Assembly: GCA_035476635.1 (NCBI GenBank)
Contig: DATILI010000272.1
Coordinates: forward strand, 1-14,775
DNA from: DATILI01 sp035476635
GTDB lineage: Bacteria; Pseudomonadota; Gammaproteobacteria; Burkholderiales; Burkholderiaceae_C
Length of the DNA: 14,775 nucleotides
Direction of reading: 5' to 3'
The position numbers and the translations under genes were made by a program. Position 1 is the stretch's first letter. Each line of letters begins with the position of its first letter. The notes beneath the pieces are model-generated. The model was not told the origin of the DNA, made no database searches, and was given only the letters and a program-made list of their open reading frames with translations. This document shows positions 5,423 to 11,038 of this stretch, in pieces.

Positions 5423-6742
5423 TCAGTGGAACTGCTCTTCTTCGGTGGAACCGGTCAGTGCCGTGACGCTGGACTTTCCGCCCTGAATCACGGTGGTCAC
5501 TTCGTCGAAGTAACCCGTGCCGACTTCCTGCTGGTGGCTCACGAAGGTGTAGCCGCGGTCGCGTGCTGCGAATTCGGGCTCCTGCACCTTCTCGACATAG
5601 GCCGACATGCCGCGCTTCACATAGTCTTGCGCGAGGTCGAACATGTTGTACCACATGGAGTGAATGCCAGCGAGCGTGATGAACTGGTACTTGTAGCCCA
5701 TCGCGCCGAGCTCGCGCTGGAACTTGGCAATCGTCGCATCGTCCAGGTTCTTCTTCCAGTTGAACGAGGGCGAGCAGTTGTAGGCCAGCATCTTGCCGGG
5801 GTGCACCTTGTGCACGGCATCGGCGAACTTCTTGGCGAAGGCCAGGTCGGGCGTGCCGGTTTCGCACCACACCAGGTCGGCGTAGTAAGCGTAGGCGATG
5901 GCGCGCGAGATAGCCTGGTCGATGCCCTTCTTGGTCTTGTAGAAGCCTTCGGCGGTACGTTCGCCGGTGATGAAGGGCTTGTCGTTCTCGTCGTAGTCGG
6001 AGGTCAGCAGGTCGGCCGCTTCGGCATCGGTACGGGCAATCACCAGCGTGGGCGTGCCAGACACGTCAGCCGCCATGCGTGCGGCCACCAGCTTCTGCAC
6101 CGCCTCGGTCGTGGGCACCAGCACCTTGCCGCCCATGTGGCCGCACTTCTTCACAGAGGCCAACTGGTCTTCGAAGTGAACGCCAGCAGCACCGGCCTTG
6201 ATCATGGCCTTCATCAACTCAAAGCCATTCAGCACGCCACCGAAACCGGCTTCGGCATCGGCCACGATGGGCGCGAAGTTGTCCACATAGCCCTTGTCGC
6301 CTTCGACAATGCCCTTGGACCACTGGATCTCGTCCGCACGACGGAAGGTGTTGTTGATGCGCTCGACCACCGTCGGCACCGAATCCACCGGATACAGCGA
6401 CTGGTCCGGGTACATGGCGGCGTAGCTGTTGTTGTCGGCGGCGACTTGCCAGCCCGAAAGGTAAATGGCCTTCACGCCGGCCTTCACCTGCTGCATGGCC
6501 TGGCCACCGGTCAGCGCGCCCAGGCAGTTGACGTAGGGCTCGTTGTTGACCAGGCTCCACAGCTTTTCGGCACCGCGACGGGCCAGCGTGTGCTCGATAG
6601 GAAAGGAGCCGCGCAGGCGCACCACGTCGGCGGCGCTGTAACCGCGCTTGATGCCCTTCCAACGCGGATTGGTAGCCCATTCTTTTTCGAGGGCGGCGAT
6701 CTGTTGTTCGCGGCTGAGTTGTTCTGTGATGGTTTGCGGCAT
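5423..6742 (-). CDS. aceA: Isocitrate lyase
   Basis: Isocitrate lyase cleaves isocitrate to glyoxylate and succinate, the first step of the glyoxylate shunt, allowing growth on acetate, fatty acids and other C2 sources. The 439-residue length matches the short bacterial form (E. coli 434). The active-site loop KKCGHMGGK is visible at 198-206, with catalytic Cys200. Other family signatures are WQVAADNN (98-105), the metal-site region around VADAEAGFGG, VHFEDQ, VIARTDAEAADLLTSD and YNCSPSFNWKK. The ATG at 6742 has a GGAG with a 7-nt spacer. It appears monocistronic: a promoter with palindromic operators lies upstream, and a GC hairpin follows the stop. No malate synthase or regulator gene is adjacent. 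The long plus-strand frame over it is an antisense shadow. Confidence 0.98.
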   Translation of the reverse strand: MPQTITEQLSREQQIAALEKEWATNPRWKGIKRGYSAADVVRLRGSFPIEHTLARRGAEKLWSLVNNEPYVNCLGALTGGQAMQQVKAGVKAIYLSGWQVAADNNSYAAMYPDQSLYPVDSVPTVVERINNTFRRADEIQWSKGIVEGDKGYVDNFAPIVADAEAGFGGVLNGFELMKAMIKAGAAGVHFEDQLASVKKCGHMGGKVLVPTTEAVQKLVAARMAADVSGTPTLVIARTDAEAADLLTSDYDENDKPFITGERTAEGFYKTKKGIDQAISRAIAYAYYADLVWCETGTPDLAFAKKFADAVHKVHPGKMLAYNCSPSFNWKKNLDDATIAKFQRELGAMGYKYQFITLAGIHSMWYNMFDLAQDYVKRGMSAYVEKVQEPEFAARDRGYTFVSHQQEVGTGYFDEVTTVIQGGKSSVTALTGSTEEEQFH

Positions 6743-6813
6743 GAGTTCACTCCATGGGTTGATAACAAACTGGACGGCATCTGTGCCAACGCAAGACCGA
6801 TGCCGATGAGTGA

Positions 6814-6842
6814 ACTTTAAGTCTTCTATAAGACTATGTAAA
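6814..6842 (-). promoter_or_regulatory. Sigma-70 promoter of aceA
   Basis: On the minus strand, TTTACA (-35, 6842-6837; 5 of 6 consensus) and TAAAGT (-10, 6819-6814; 4 of 6) are separated by exactly 17 nt. Transcription should start near 6807, leaving a 5' leader of about 65 nt before aceA. An operator palindrome fills the spacer, implying repression by steric block. Confidence 0.7.
6821..6834. promoter_or_regulatory. aceA operator 1, between -35 and -10
   Basis: The plus-strand sequence gtcttctataagac has GTCTT/AAGAC arms around 4 nt. It is the exact reverse complement of operator 2 and lies wholly within the promoter spacer, so a bound dimer would exclude RNA polymerase. The protein that binds is unknown; a GntR-type or other dimeric regulator would suit such a palindrome. 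Confidence 0.7.
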
Positions 6843-6850
6843 CCTCTTAT

Positions 6851-6864
6851 GTCTTATAGAAGAC
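6851..6864. promoter_or_regulatory. aceA operator 2, upstream of -35
   Basis: The plus-strand sequence gtcttatagaagac is the exact reverse complement of operator 1, 30 bp away centre to centre. That is close to three helical turns, so two dimers could sit on nearly the same face of the DNA and cooperate. It begins 8 bp upstream of the -35 element. Confidence 0.7.
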
Positions 6865-6897
6865 AAAAATAAATTTCAATTAATTCAACAACTTATA

Positions 6898-6989
6898 TTT
6901 CAATTTTCTCAATACGAAAATCAAACTCTCATATTGAGAAAAAATTCCGCAACGCAGCATTTCAATTTTCCGCAATATGAAAACAAAAC
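6898..6989. repeat. AT-rich direct and inverted repeats upstream of aceA
   Basis: Two near-identical units starting tttcaatttt and containing caata(c/t)gaaaa lie at 6898-6926 and 6960-6989, about 62 bp apart (close to six helical turns). Between and overlapping them, TTTTCTCAATA (6904-6914) and TATTGAGAAAA (6932-6942) form a perfect 11-bp inverted repeat with a 17-bp gap. A third tttcaatt lies near 6873. The region 6811-7003 is strikingly AT-rich against its GC-rich neighbours. It lies upstream of the aceA promoter and downstream of the 7004-7414 gene, so an activator or nucleoid-protein binding region for aceA is the simplest reading. No gene is seen in 6743-7003. Confidence 0.6.
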
Positions 6990-7003
6990 ATCGCTGACTG
7001 AAA

Positions 7004-7414
7004 TCAACCGTGGCGCCCCCGCACCCAATCGCCCCCCGGTATCGTGCGCGCCCCCGCGGCATAGCGCGGATTGATTTCGTAAACCATGCAATCGATGCGC
7101 TGCGCGCCAACCTCCACGCAGACCGACCGCTTGAAGTACTCATCCGTCTGCTGCGGGTACAGCTCTTCGATTTCATCAAGCACGCGTTCCAGCGCCGGCT
7201 CGATCGCATACACCTCGCCGACCACCGTGCCGCTGCCACCCAGCACCACGCCCGGATAGCCGCCAAGGTGGTACATGGTGCCGGCGATGGCGGCCGGCCC
7301 GACAAAGCGCGGAGCGGGCTGCAGCTTGGTGATGTCGTTGTCATCGCCGCGGCGCAAGGTGCCGTAGACAAAGACATGGCGCACTGCGGCTGCGTGCACA
7401 GGGGCTTCAGGCAT
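7004..7414 (-). CDS. Gamma-glutamylcyclotransferase-fold (AIG2/GGCT-like) protein
   Basis: This 136-residue protein belongs to the GGCT-like superfamily, whose characterised members release 5-oxoproline from gamma-glutamyl amines or peptides. The signature HVFVYGTLRRGD is at about 13-23 (YGTLR at 17-21), followed by the GTMYHLGGYPGVV strand region and GTVVGEVYAI. The LDEIEELYPQ segment holds the probable catalytic Glu (Glu83). C-terminal features include the F/Y-rich EYFKRSVCVEV strand. The actual substrate cannot be told, because the family includes several small proteins of undefined role. The ATG at 7414 has only a distant GGA as ribosome-binding site. It is divergent from the EamA transporter at 7485, with 70 nt between them. 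The downstream gap is the AT-rich aceA control region, without a clear terminator. Confidence 0.85.
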   Translation of the reverse strand: MPEAPVHAAAVRHVFVYGTLRRGDDNDITKLQPAPRFVGPAAIAGTMYHLGGYPGVVLGGSGTVVGEVYAIEPALERVLDEIEELYPQQTDEYFKRSVCVEVGAQRIDCMVYEINPRYAAGARTIPGGDWVRGRHG

Positions 7415-7484
7415 GATTCAGGATTCCAAAAAAGACGTCATTCTGCGCAGGATGCCATAGGCCAGGGCTGCCCTGCTTCCATTC

Positions 7485-8435
7485 ATGAGCTATCACCCTA
7501 GCCGCCCCATCGCCTACCTGTGCCTGGCGCTGAGCATGTCGCTGGTGGGCGGCTACGTCGCCCTGTCCAAGCCGCTCGCGGCCGTCCTGCCGGTGTTCCT
7601 GCTGGCCTGGTTGCGCTTCGGCATCGGTGGCATCGCCATGCTGCACTGGCTCAAGAAACCGGCGAGCGAACCACCGATGACAGCGCAGACCAAGCAGCTG
7701 CTCTTCCTCGAATCGTTCCTCGGCAATTTCCTGTTCTCGATCTGCATGCTGTTCGGCGTCAGCATGACCAGCGCCGTGTCGGCCGGCGTGATCATGGCAT
7801 CGATCCCGGCCGTCGTGGCGTTGATGAGCTGGGCCTTCCTGCGCGAACGCATCGGCTTGCGCGTATGGGCCGCTGTGGCTTGTGCCGCTGTCGGCATCGG
7901 CTTGCTGGCGCTCTCCAGGCCCGGTGCCGGTTCGCACGGCGGCCCGGACCAGGCCGGCGAGCTGGCGCACGACAAGGCGTGGCTCGGCAACCTGCTCGTG
8001 TTCGGCGCCGTGCTGTGCGAGGCCGCGTATGCCGTCATCGGGAAAAAGCTCACCGGCGCCCTGAGCCCCAAGCGCATCTCCTCGCTGATCAATCTCTATG
8101 GCTTCGCCCTGATGACCCCGATGGGCCTGTATGTGGCTTTGCAGTTCGACTTTCGCACCGTGGGCCCCGGCACCTGGGTGCTGCTGGTCTTCTATGCCCT
8201 GGCTGCGAGCGTCTGGACCGTGTGGCTGTGGATGACCGGCTTGAAAGTCGTTCCCGCGGCGCAGGGCGGCGTGTTCGCCGTGATGCTGCCGGTGTCGGCG
8301 GCGCTGGTCGGTGTGCTGGTGCTGGGTGAAACTTTGAGCGGCGCCCAGTTGCTGGCCTTCGCGCTGGCCTTGCTGGGCGTGCTGCTGGCCACCCTGCCCT
8401 CGCGCGCCAGCGCTATGCCAGCGGCCCGGCGCTGA
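7485..8435 (+). CDS. EamA/DMT-family transporter
   Basis: This 316-residue inner-membrane protein has two EamA repeats, each of about five transmembrane helices (roughly residues 9-150 and 165-305). They are joined by a hydrophilic linker containing GAGSHGGPDQAGELAHDKAW. Family traits include the N-terminal LVGGYVALSKPLA helix, the WAFLRERIGLRVWAAVACAAVGIGLLAL segment at the end of the first repeat, and the matching VLVLGETLSGAQLLAFALALLGVLLATL at the end of the second. Such proteins export or import small metabolites, often amino acids; the substrate here is not predictable. The ATG at 7485 has no good ribosome-binding site. Its 3' end overlaps the 3' end of the convergent rraA-like gene by 23 bp. 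Confidence 0.9.
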   Translation: MSYHPSRPIAYLCLALSMSLVGGYVALSKPLAAVLPVFLLAWLRFGIGGIAMLHWLKKPASEPPMTAQTKQLLFLESFLGNFLFSICMLFGVSMTSAVSAGVIMASIPAVVALMSWAFLRERIGLRVWAAVACAAVGIGLLALSRPGAGSHGGPDQAGELAHDKAWLGNLLVFGAVLCEAAYAVIGKKLTGALSPKRISSLINLYGFALMTPMGLYVALQFDFRTVGPGTWVLLVFYALAASVWTVWLWMTGLKVVPAAQGGVFAVMLPVSAALVGVLVLGETLSGAQLLAFALALLGVLLATLPSRASAMPAARR

Positions 8436-8925
8436 CGACGATGCCGTCTGTGTCGGCATAGAGCCAGTCACCAGGGCGCACCCATACGCCCTGGATCTGC
8501 ACCGGCACATCGCGCTGGCCTTCATTGCGTTTTTCAGTCGGCAGCGGCATCGGTGCGAGCGCGCGGATGCCCACCTGGTGCCCCGCCAACTCCGCCACGT
8601 CGCGCACACAGCCGTCGATGACCACGCCGGCCCAGCCGTTTTTCGCGGCCGCCGCACCAAGGTTGCCACCCAGCAGCGCGCGGCGCAGTGAGCCGCCGCC
8701 GTCCACCACGAGCACGCGACTTTCGCCAGGTGAATCCACCGCCATCTTGACCAGCGAGTTGTCTTCAAAGCACTTGACCGTGACCACCGGCCCGGCAAAT
8801 TTGCGCACAGCGCCAAAGTCGCGGAAGACGGGCGGCAGCACGCGGAACAGGCCCGTGCCGTCGTTCTTGTGCGTGTCGCAGAAATCGCAGGTGGCGAAAG
8901 AAATGGAGGGGATGGATGGGCTCAT
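8413..8925 (-). CDS. RraA-like protein (HMG-aldolase/RraA family)
   Basis: This 170-residue protein has the RraA fold: ATCDFCDTHK at the N terminus, VFRDFGAVRKFAGPVVTVKCFEDN, VLVVDGGGSLRRALLGGNLG (72-90) and VIDGCVRD (102-109), then DWLYADTDGIVVS near the end. E. coli RraA inhibits RNase E and has Arg-Gln at the last site. Arg108-Asp109 here resembles the metal-binding Arg-Asp of 4-hydroxy-4-methyl-2-oxoglutarate aldolases and oxaloacetate decarboxylases of the same fold, so an enzymatic role is at least as likely as RNase E control. The ATG at 8925 overlaps the TGA of the upstream Lrp gene (ATGA), implying translational coupling. The 3' end overlaps the convergent EamA gene. Common automatic naming would be rraA; I leave the symbol open because the function is unclear. 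Confidence 0.88.
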   Translation of the reverse strand: MSPSIPSISFATCDFCDTHKNDGTGLFRVLPPVFRDFGAVRKFAGPVVTVKCFEDNSLVKMAVDSPGESRVLVVDGGGSLRRALLGGNLGAAAAKNGWAGVVIDGCVRDVAELAGHQVGIRALAPMPLPTEKRNEGQRDVPVQIQGVWVRPGDWLYADTDGIVVSAGPLA

Positions 8926-9416
8926 TTCCCGGTGACTTTCTTGATGGCAGGTTTGATGCTCTCGCGCCGCGCCGGCAGCACCACTGCGTTCTCGCGCGGT
9001 GCGTTCAACACGATGCAGGTGGATGTCTCGGTAAGGATACAGAATTTCGTCACCACCGCATCCAGGTGCGCCACGTCGATCACCGCGATCTCCAGCACCC
9101 AGCTGTCTTCGCCGGTCACGTTGTAGGCATTGATGACTTCCGGCGTCTGCTCGATCAGCTTCACCACACGCGCGTACTCCACGCGCCCCACCCGCACGAT
9201 CGCGCGGATGCCATAGCCCAGCCGGGTCACGTCGACCTCCGCGCGGTAGCCCTTGACGACGCCGCTCATCTCCAATTTGCGCACGCGCTCGGTCACGGCC
9301 GGTTGGCTCAGGTGCACGCGGCGCCCCAGCTCGGCCATGGTGATGCGCGCATCGCGCTGCAGCTCCGCCAGGATGCGGCTGTCGTAGCTGTCGAATTCGG
9401 AAACTTCGGTCTGCAT
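8922..9416 (-). CDS. Lrp/AsnC-family transcriptional regulator
   Basis: This 164-residue regulator has an N-terminal winged HTH (about 10-65) with DSRILAELQRDARITMAELGRRVHLS and QPAVTERVRKLEMSGVVKGY. A C-terminal RAM ligand-binding domain follows, with IRAIVRVGR, INAYNVTGEDSWVLEIAV and TSTCIVLNAPRENAVV. Family members bind DNA as dimers or octamers and respond to amino acids. I prefer the ATG at 9416; a TTG at 9425 would add three residues. It is divergent from the YedA-like exporter (90 nt between starts), an arrangement often seen when an Lrp protein controls amino-acid efflux. It overlaps the downstream RraA-like gene by 4 nt. Direct regulation of either neighbour is inference. Confidence 0.92.
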   Translation of the reverse strand: MQTEVSEFDSYDSRILAELQRDARITMAELGRRVHLSQPAVTERVRKLEMSGVVKGYRAEVDVTRLGYGIRAIVRVGRVEYARVVKLIEQTPEVINAYNVTGEDSWVLEIAVIDVAHLDAVVTKFCILTETSTCIVLNAPRENAVVLPARRESIKPAIKKVTGK

Positions 9417-9426
9417 GGCAATCAAA

Positions 9427-9439
9427 CTTGAAAATCAAG
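9427..9439. promoter_or_regulatory. Palindrome in the lrp/yedA divergent region
   Basis: CTTGA and TCAAG flank 3 nt to form a perfect 13-nt palindrome, 11 nt upstream of the regulator ATG. Lrp-type proteins often bind short AT-centred palindromes and autoregulate, so this is a candidate site. The evidence is position and symmetry only. Confidence 0.4.
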
Positions 9440-9462
9440 GTCATAGCTGTTGGCGACCTTCA

Positions 9463-9491
9463 ATCATGCATGGAAAGCGCGGCGTGGGCAA
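9463..9491 (-). promoter_or_regulatory. Possible promoter of the Lrp-family gene
   Basis: On the minus strand TTGCCC (9491-9486) and CATGAT (9468-9463) each match the sigma-70 hexamers at about 4 of 6 positions, with a 17-nt spacer. The start would be near 9456, about 40 nt before the ATG, placing the palindrome at 9427-9439 in the early transcribed region. Weak call. Confidence 0.3.
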
Positions 9492-9506
9492 CTTAAAGTC
9501 CAATCC

Positions 9507-10406
9507 ATGAACACCACCACACTCGCCAGCGCCGCCCGTCCGCGCTCGTCGCTGATCGTGCCGGCCTTGCTGGCCTGCTACCTGGTCTGGGGCTCGACCT
9601 ACCTGGCAATCCGCTTCGCGCTGGAAAGCTTTCCGCCGTTTTTCCAGATGGGCACACGCTTCCTCACCGCCGGCATCCTGCTGATGGCCTGGGTGGCCTG
9701 GCGCGGCGGGCCGATGCCGACCCGAGTGCAGTGGCGCAACGCCCTCATCATCGGCACCCTGATGCTGGGCGGCGGCATGGGCCTCACCGCCAGCGCCGAG
9801 GTTTACATCGGTTCCGGCCTGATCGCCGCCTTCATCGCGGTGGTGCCTATGCTGGTCTGTGGCTGGGGTTTGCTGTTCGGCCAACGCCCGAGCCGGCTGG
9901 AGCTGGCCGGCATGGCCGTAGGTTTGGGTGGCGTGCTGCTGCTCGTGCGCGGGGCCAGCTTTGCGGCGGCGCCGGTGGGCATCGCCTGCATCGCCGTCGC
10001 CACGCTGGCCTGGTCGCTAGGCTCCGTGCTCTCCACCACACGCGCGCCGCTGGCCGTGGGCCCGGCCGGCTTCGCCAGCGAAATGTTGTGTGGCGGCGCG
10101 GTGTTGATGCTGATTTCTCTCGCGTTGGGTGAACATGCGCAGTGGCCGCCGCAGCCTCTCGCGCTCGCGGCCTGGGCCTATCTCGTGGTGTTCGGATCGC
10201 TCATCGCCTTCAGCGCCTACCTCTATTTGCTGGCCCACGCGTCGCCTGCGCTGGCCACGAGCTACGCCTTCGTGAACCCGCTGATCGCTCTGTTTTTGGG
10301 TGTGGTGTTCGCCAATGAAGCCGTCACCGGCGGCGAGTGGCTGTCCTGCGGCGTGATTCTTCTCGGCGTTTTCCTGATCTACAGAGGCAAAGTCGCAACA
10401 GCCTAG
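9507..10406 (+). CDS. yedA: YedA-like EamA/DMT exporter
   Basis: This 299-residue inner-membrane protein has ten predicted helices in two EamA repeats. Several segments match the E. coli YedA subgroup closely: LLACYLVWGSTYLAIRFALESFPP at the start, the first-repeat end with MAVGLGGVLLLVRG, and ASPALATSYAFVNPLIALFLG in the second repeat. YedA is regarded as a metabolite or drug exporter, but its natural substrate is not settled. I chose the ATG at 9507; a TTG at 9450 would add 19 residues with no family support. Only a weak AAAG is seen upstream. It is divergent from the Lrp/AsnC regulator, which may control it. The stop at 10406 is followed by an A/T-rich weak hairpin (10408-10428) with no clear U-tract. 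Confidence 0.88.
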   Translation: MNTTTLASAARPRSSLIVPALLACYLVWGSTYLAIRFALESFPPFFQMGTRFLTAGILLMAWVAWRGGPMPTRVQWRNALIIGTLMLGGGMGLTASAEVYIGSGLIAAFIAVVPMLVCGWGLLFGQRPSRLELAGMAVGLGGVLLLVRGASFAAAPVGIACIAVATLAWSLGSVLSTTRAPLAVGPAGFASEMLCGGAVLMLISLALGEHAQWPPQPLALAAWAYLVVFGSLIAFSAYLYLLAHASPALATSYAFVNPLIALFLGVVFANEAVTGGEWLSCGVILLGVFLIYRGKVATA

Positions 10407-10428
10407 AGTGAAAAAAGTGCTTTTTCGC

Positions 10429-10457
10429 TTGGAAACGCGATTTTTCTCCAGTAGCAT
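10429..10457 (+). promoter_or_regulatory. Promoter of the H1-like/SWIB gene
   Basis: TTGGAA (10429-10434) and TAGCAT (10452-10457) are 17 nt apart, each matching about 4 of 6 consensus positions. The start would be near 10464, giving a leader of about 60 nt, followed by the strong ribosome-binding site AGAAGGA (10511-10517). Confidence 0.45.
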
Positions 10458-10524
10458 CCGCAGTGCCAGTGAGAACATGCATTCCGCTGGTAGTTAATAA
10501 ATAAACTTCTAGAAGGAAATAATC

Positions 10525-10971
10525 ATGGCAACTGCGAAAAAAGCTCCGGCAAAAAAGGCTGCACCCGCGAAGAAGGCTGCACCTGCAAAGAAGGCCGCTC
10601 CGGCCAAGAAAGTAGCCGCCAAGGCACCGGCCAAGAAGGCCGCACCGGCGAAGAAGGCTGCGCCCGCCAAGAAGGCCGCGCCCGCCAAGAAGGCCGCCGC
10701 AAAGAAGGCGCCCGCAAAGAAGCGCACCGTCAACGCCGCGTTCATGAAGGCCCTGACGCCCAGCGCCGCATTGGCCGCCGTTGTGGGTTCTACCCCGCTG
10801 CCGCGTACCGAAGTGGTCAGCAAGCTGTGGACCTACATCAAGAAGAACAAGCTGCAAGACGCGGTCAACAAGCGCATGATCAACGCCGATGCCAAGCTGA
10901 AGGAAATCTTCGGCAAGGCACAAGTCTCGATGTTCGAGATGGCCGGCCTGATCGGCAAGCACGTGAAGTAA
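10525..10971 (+). CDS. H1-like lysine/alanine-rich protein with C-terminal SWIB domain
   Basis: The 148-residue protein has two parts. Residues 1 to about 66 are an almost pure Lys/Ala/Pro tail built from AAPAKK-type pentads, resembling the C-terminal tail of histone H1 and expected to bind DNA non-specifically. Residues from about 70 to the end form a SWIB/MDM2-fold domain, with FMKALTPSAALAAVVG, LPRTEVVSKLWTYIKKNKLQD, KRMINADAKLKEIFGK and MFEMAGLIGKHVK. Proteins of this layout occur in Burkholderiales and chlamydiae and are thought to act in nucleoid organisation; the exact role is not established. The ATG at 10525 has an excellent AGAAGGA with a 7-nt spacer. An intrinsic terminator follows 22 nt after the stop, so it is probably a single, well-expressed transcription unit. 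Confidence 0.93.
   Translation: MATAKKAPAKKAAPAKKAAPAKKAAPAKKVAAKAPAKKAAPAKKAAPAKKAAPAKKAAAKKAPAKKRTVNAAFMKALTPSAALAAVVGSTPLPRTEVVSKLWTYIKKNKLQDAVNKRMINADAKLKEIFGKAQVSMFEMAGLIGKHVK
10531..10722 (+). repeat. 15-bp coding repeat tract of the H1-like tail
   Basis: The lysine/alanine tail is encoded by a roughly 15-bp unit (gcnccngcnaagaag and variants) repeated about a dozen times, some copies nearly identical. Such tracts can gain or lose units in frame by slippage or recombination, so tail length is likely to differ between strains. Confidence 0.75.
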
Positions 10972-10993
10972 ACAGGGCTACCTGATGCTTCGC

Positions 10994-11019
10994 AAGGCCG
11001 GTTCATACCGGCCTTTTTT
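10994..11019 (+). terminator. Intrinsic terminator after the H1-like gene
   Basis: AAGGCCGGT (10994-11002) and ACCGGCCTT (11007-11015) form a perfect 9-bp stem with loop TCAT, followed by a run of six T (11014-11019). It lies 22 nt after the H1-like stop and 19 nt before the tldD-like ATG, so it also stands directly in front of that gene. Confidence 0.88.
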
Positions 11020-11038
11020 ATTTCCCGCCAGGAACAAC

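Noticed and set aside
5375..6820. Long plus-strand open frame of 481 codons opposite aceA
   Set aside because: Antisense shadow of a GC-rich gene; the minus-strand frame is an unmistakable isocitrate lyase, and the plus-strand product has no family features.
7407..8816. Minus-strand frame of 469 codons across the EamA and RraA-like genes
   Set aside because: Runs out of frame through both genes; the product is Gln/His/Arg-rich shadow sequence with no recognisable domain.
10985..11038. N-terminal extension of tldD from ATG at 10985
   Set aside because: Would translate through the terminator hairpin of the previous gene; the ATG at 11039 has its own ribosome-binding site.
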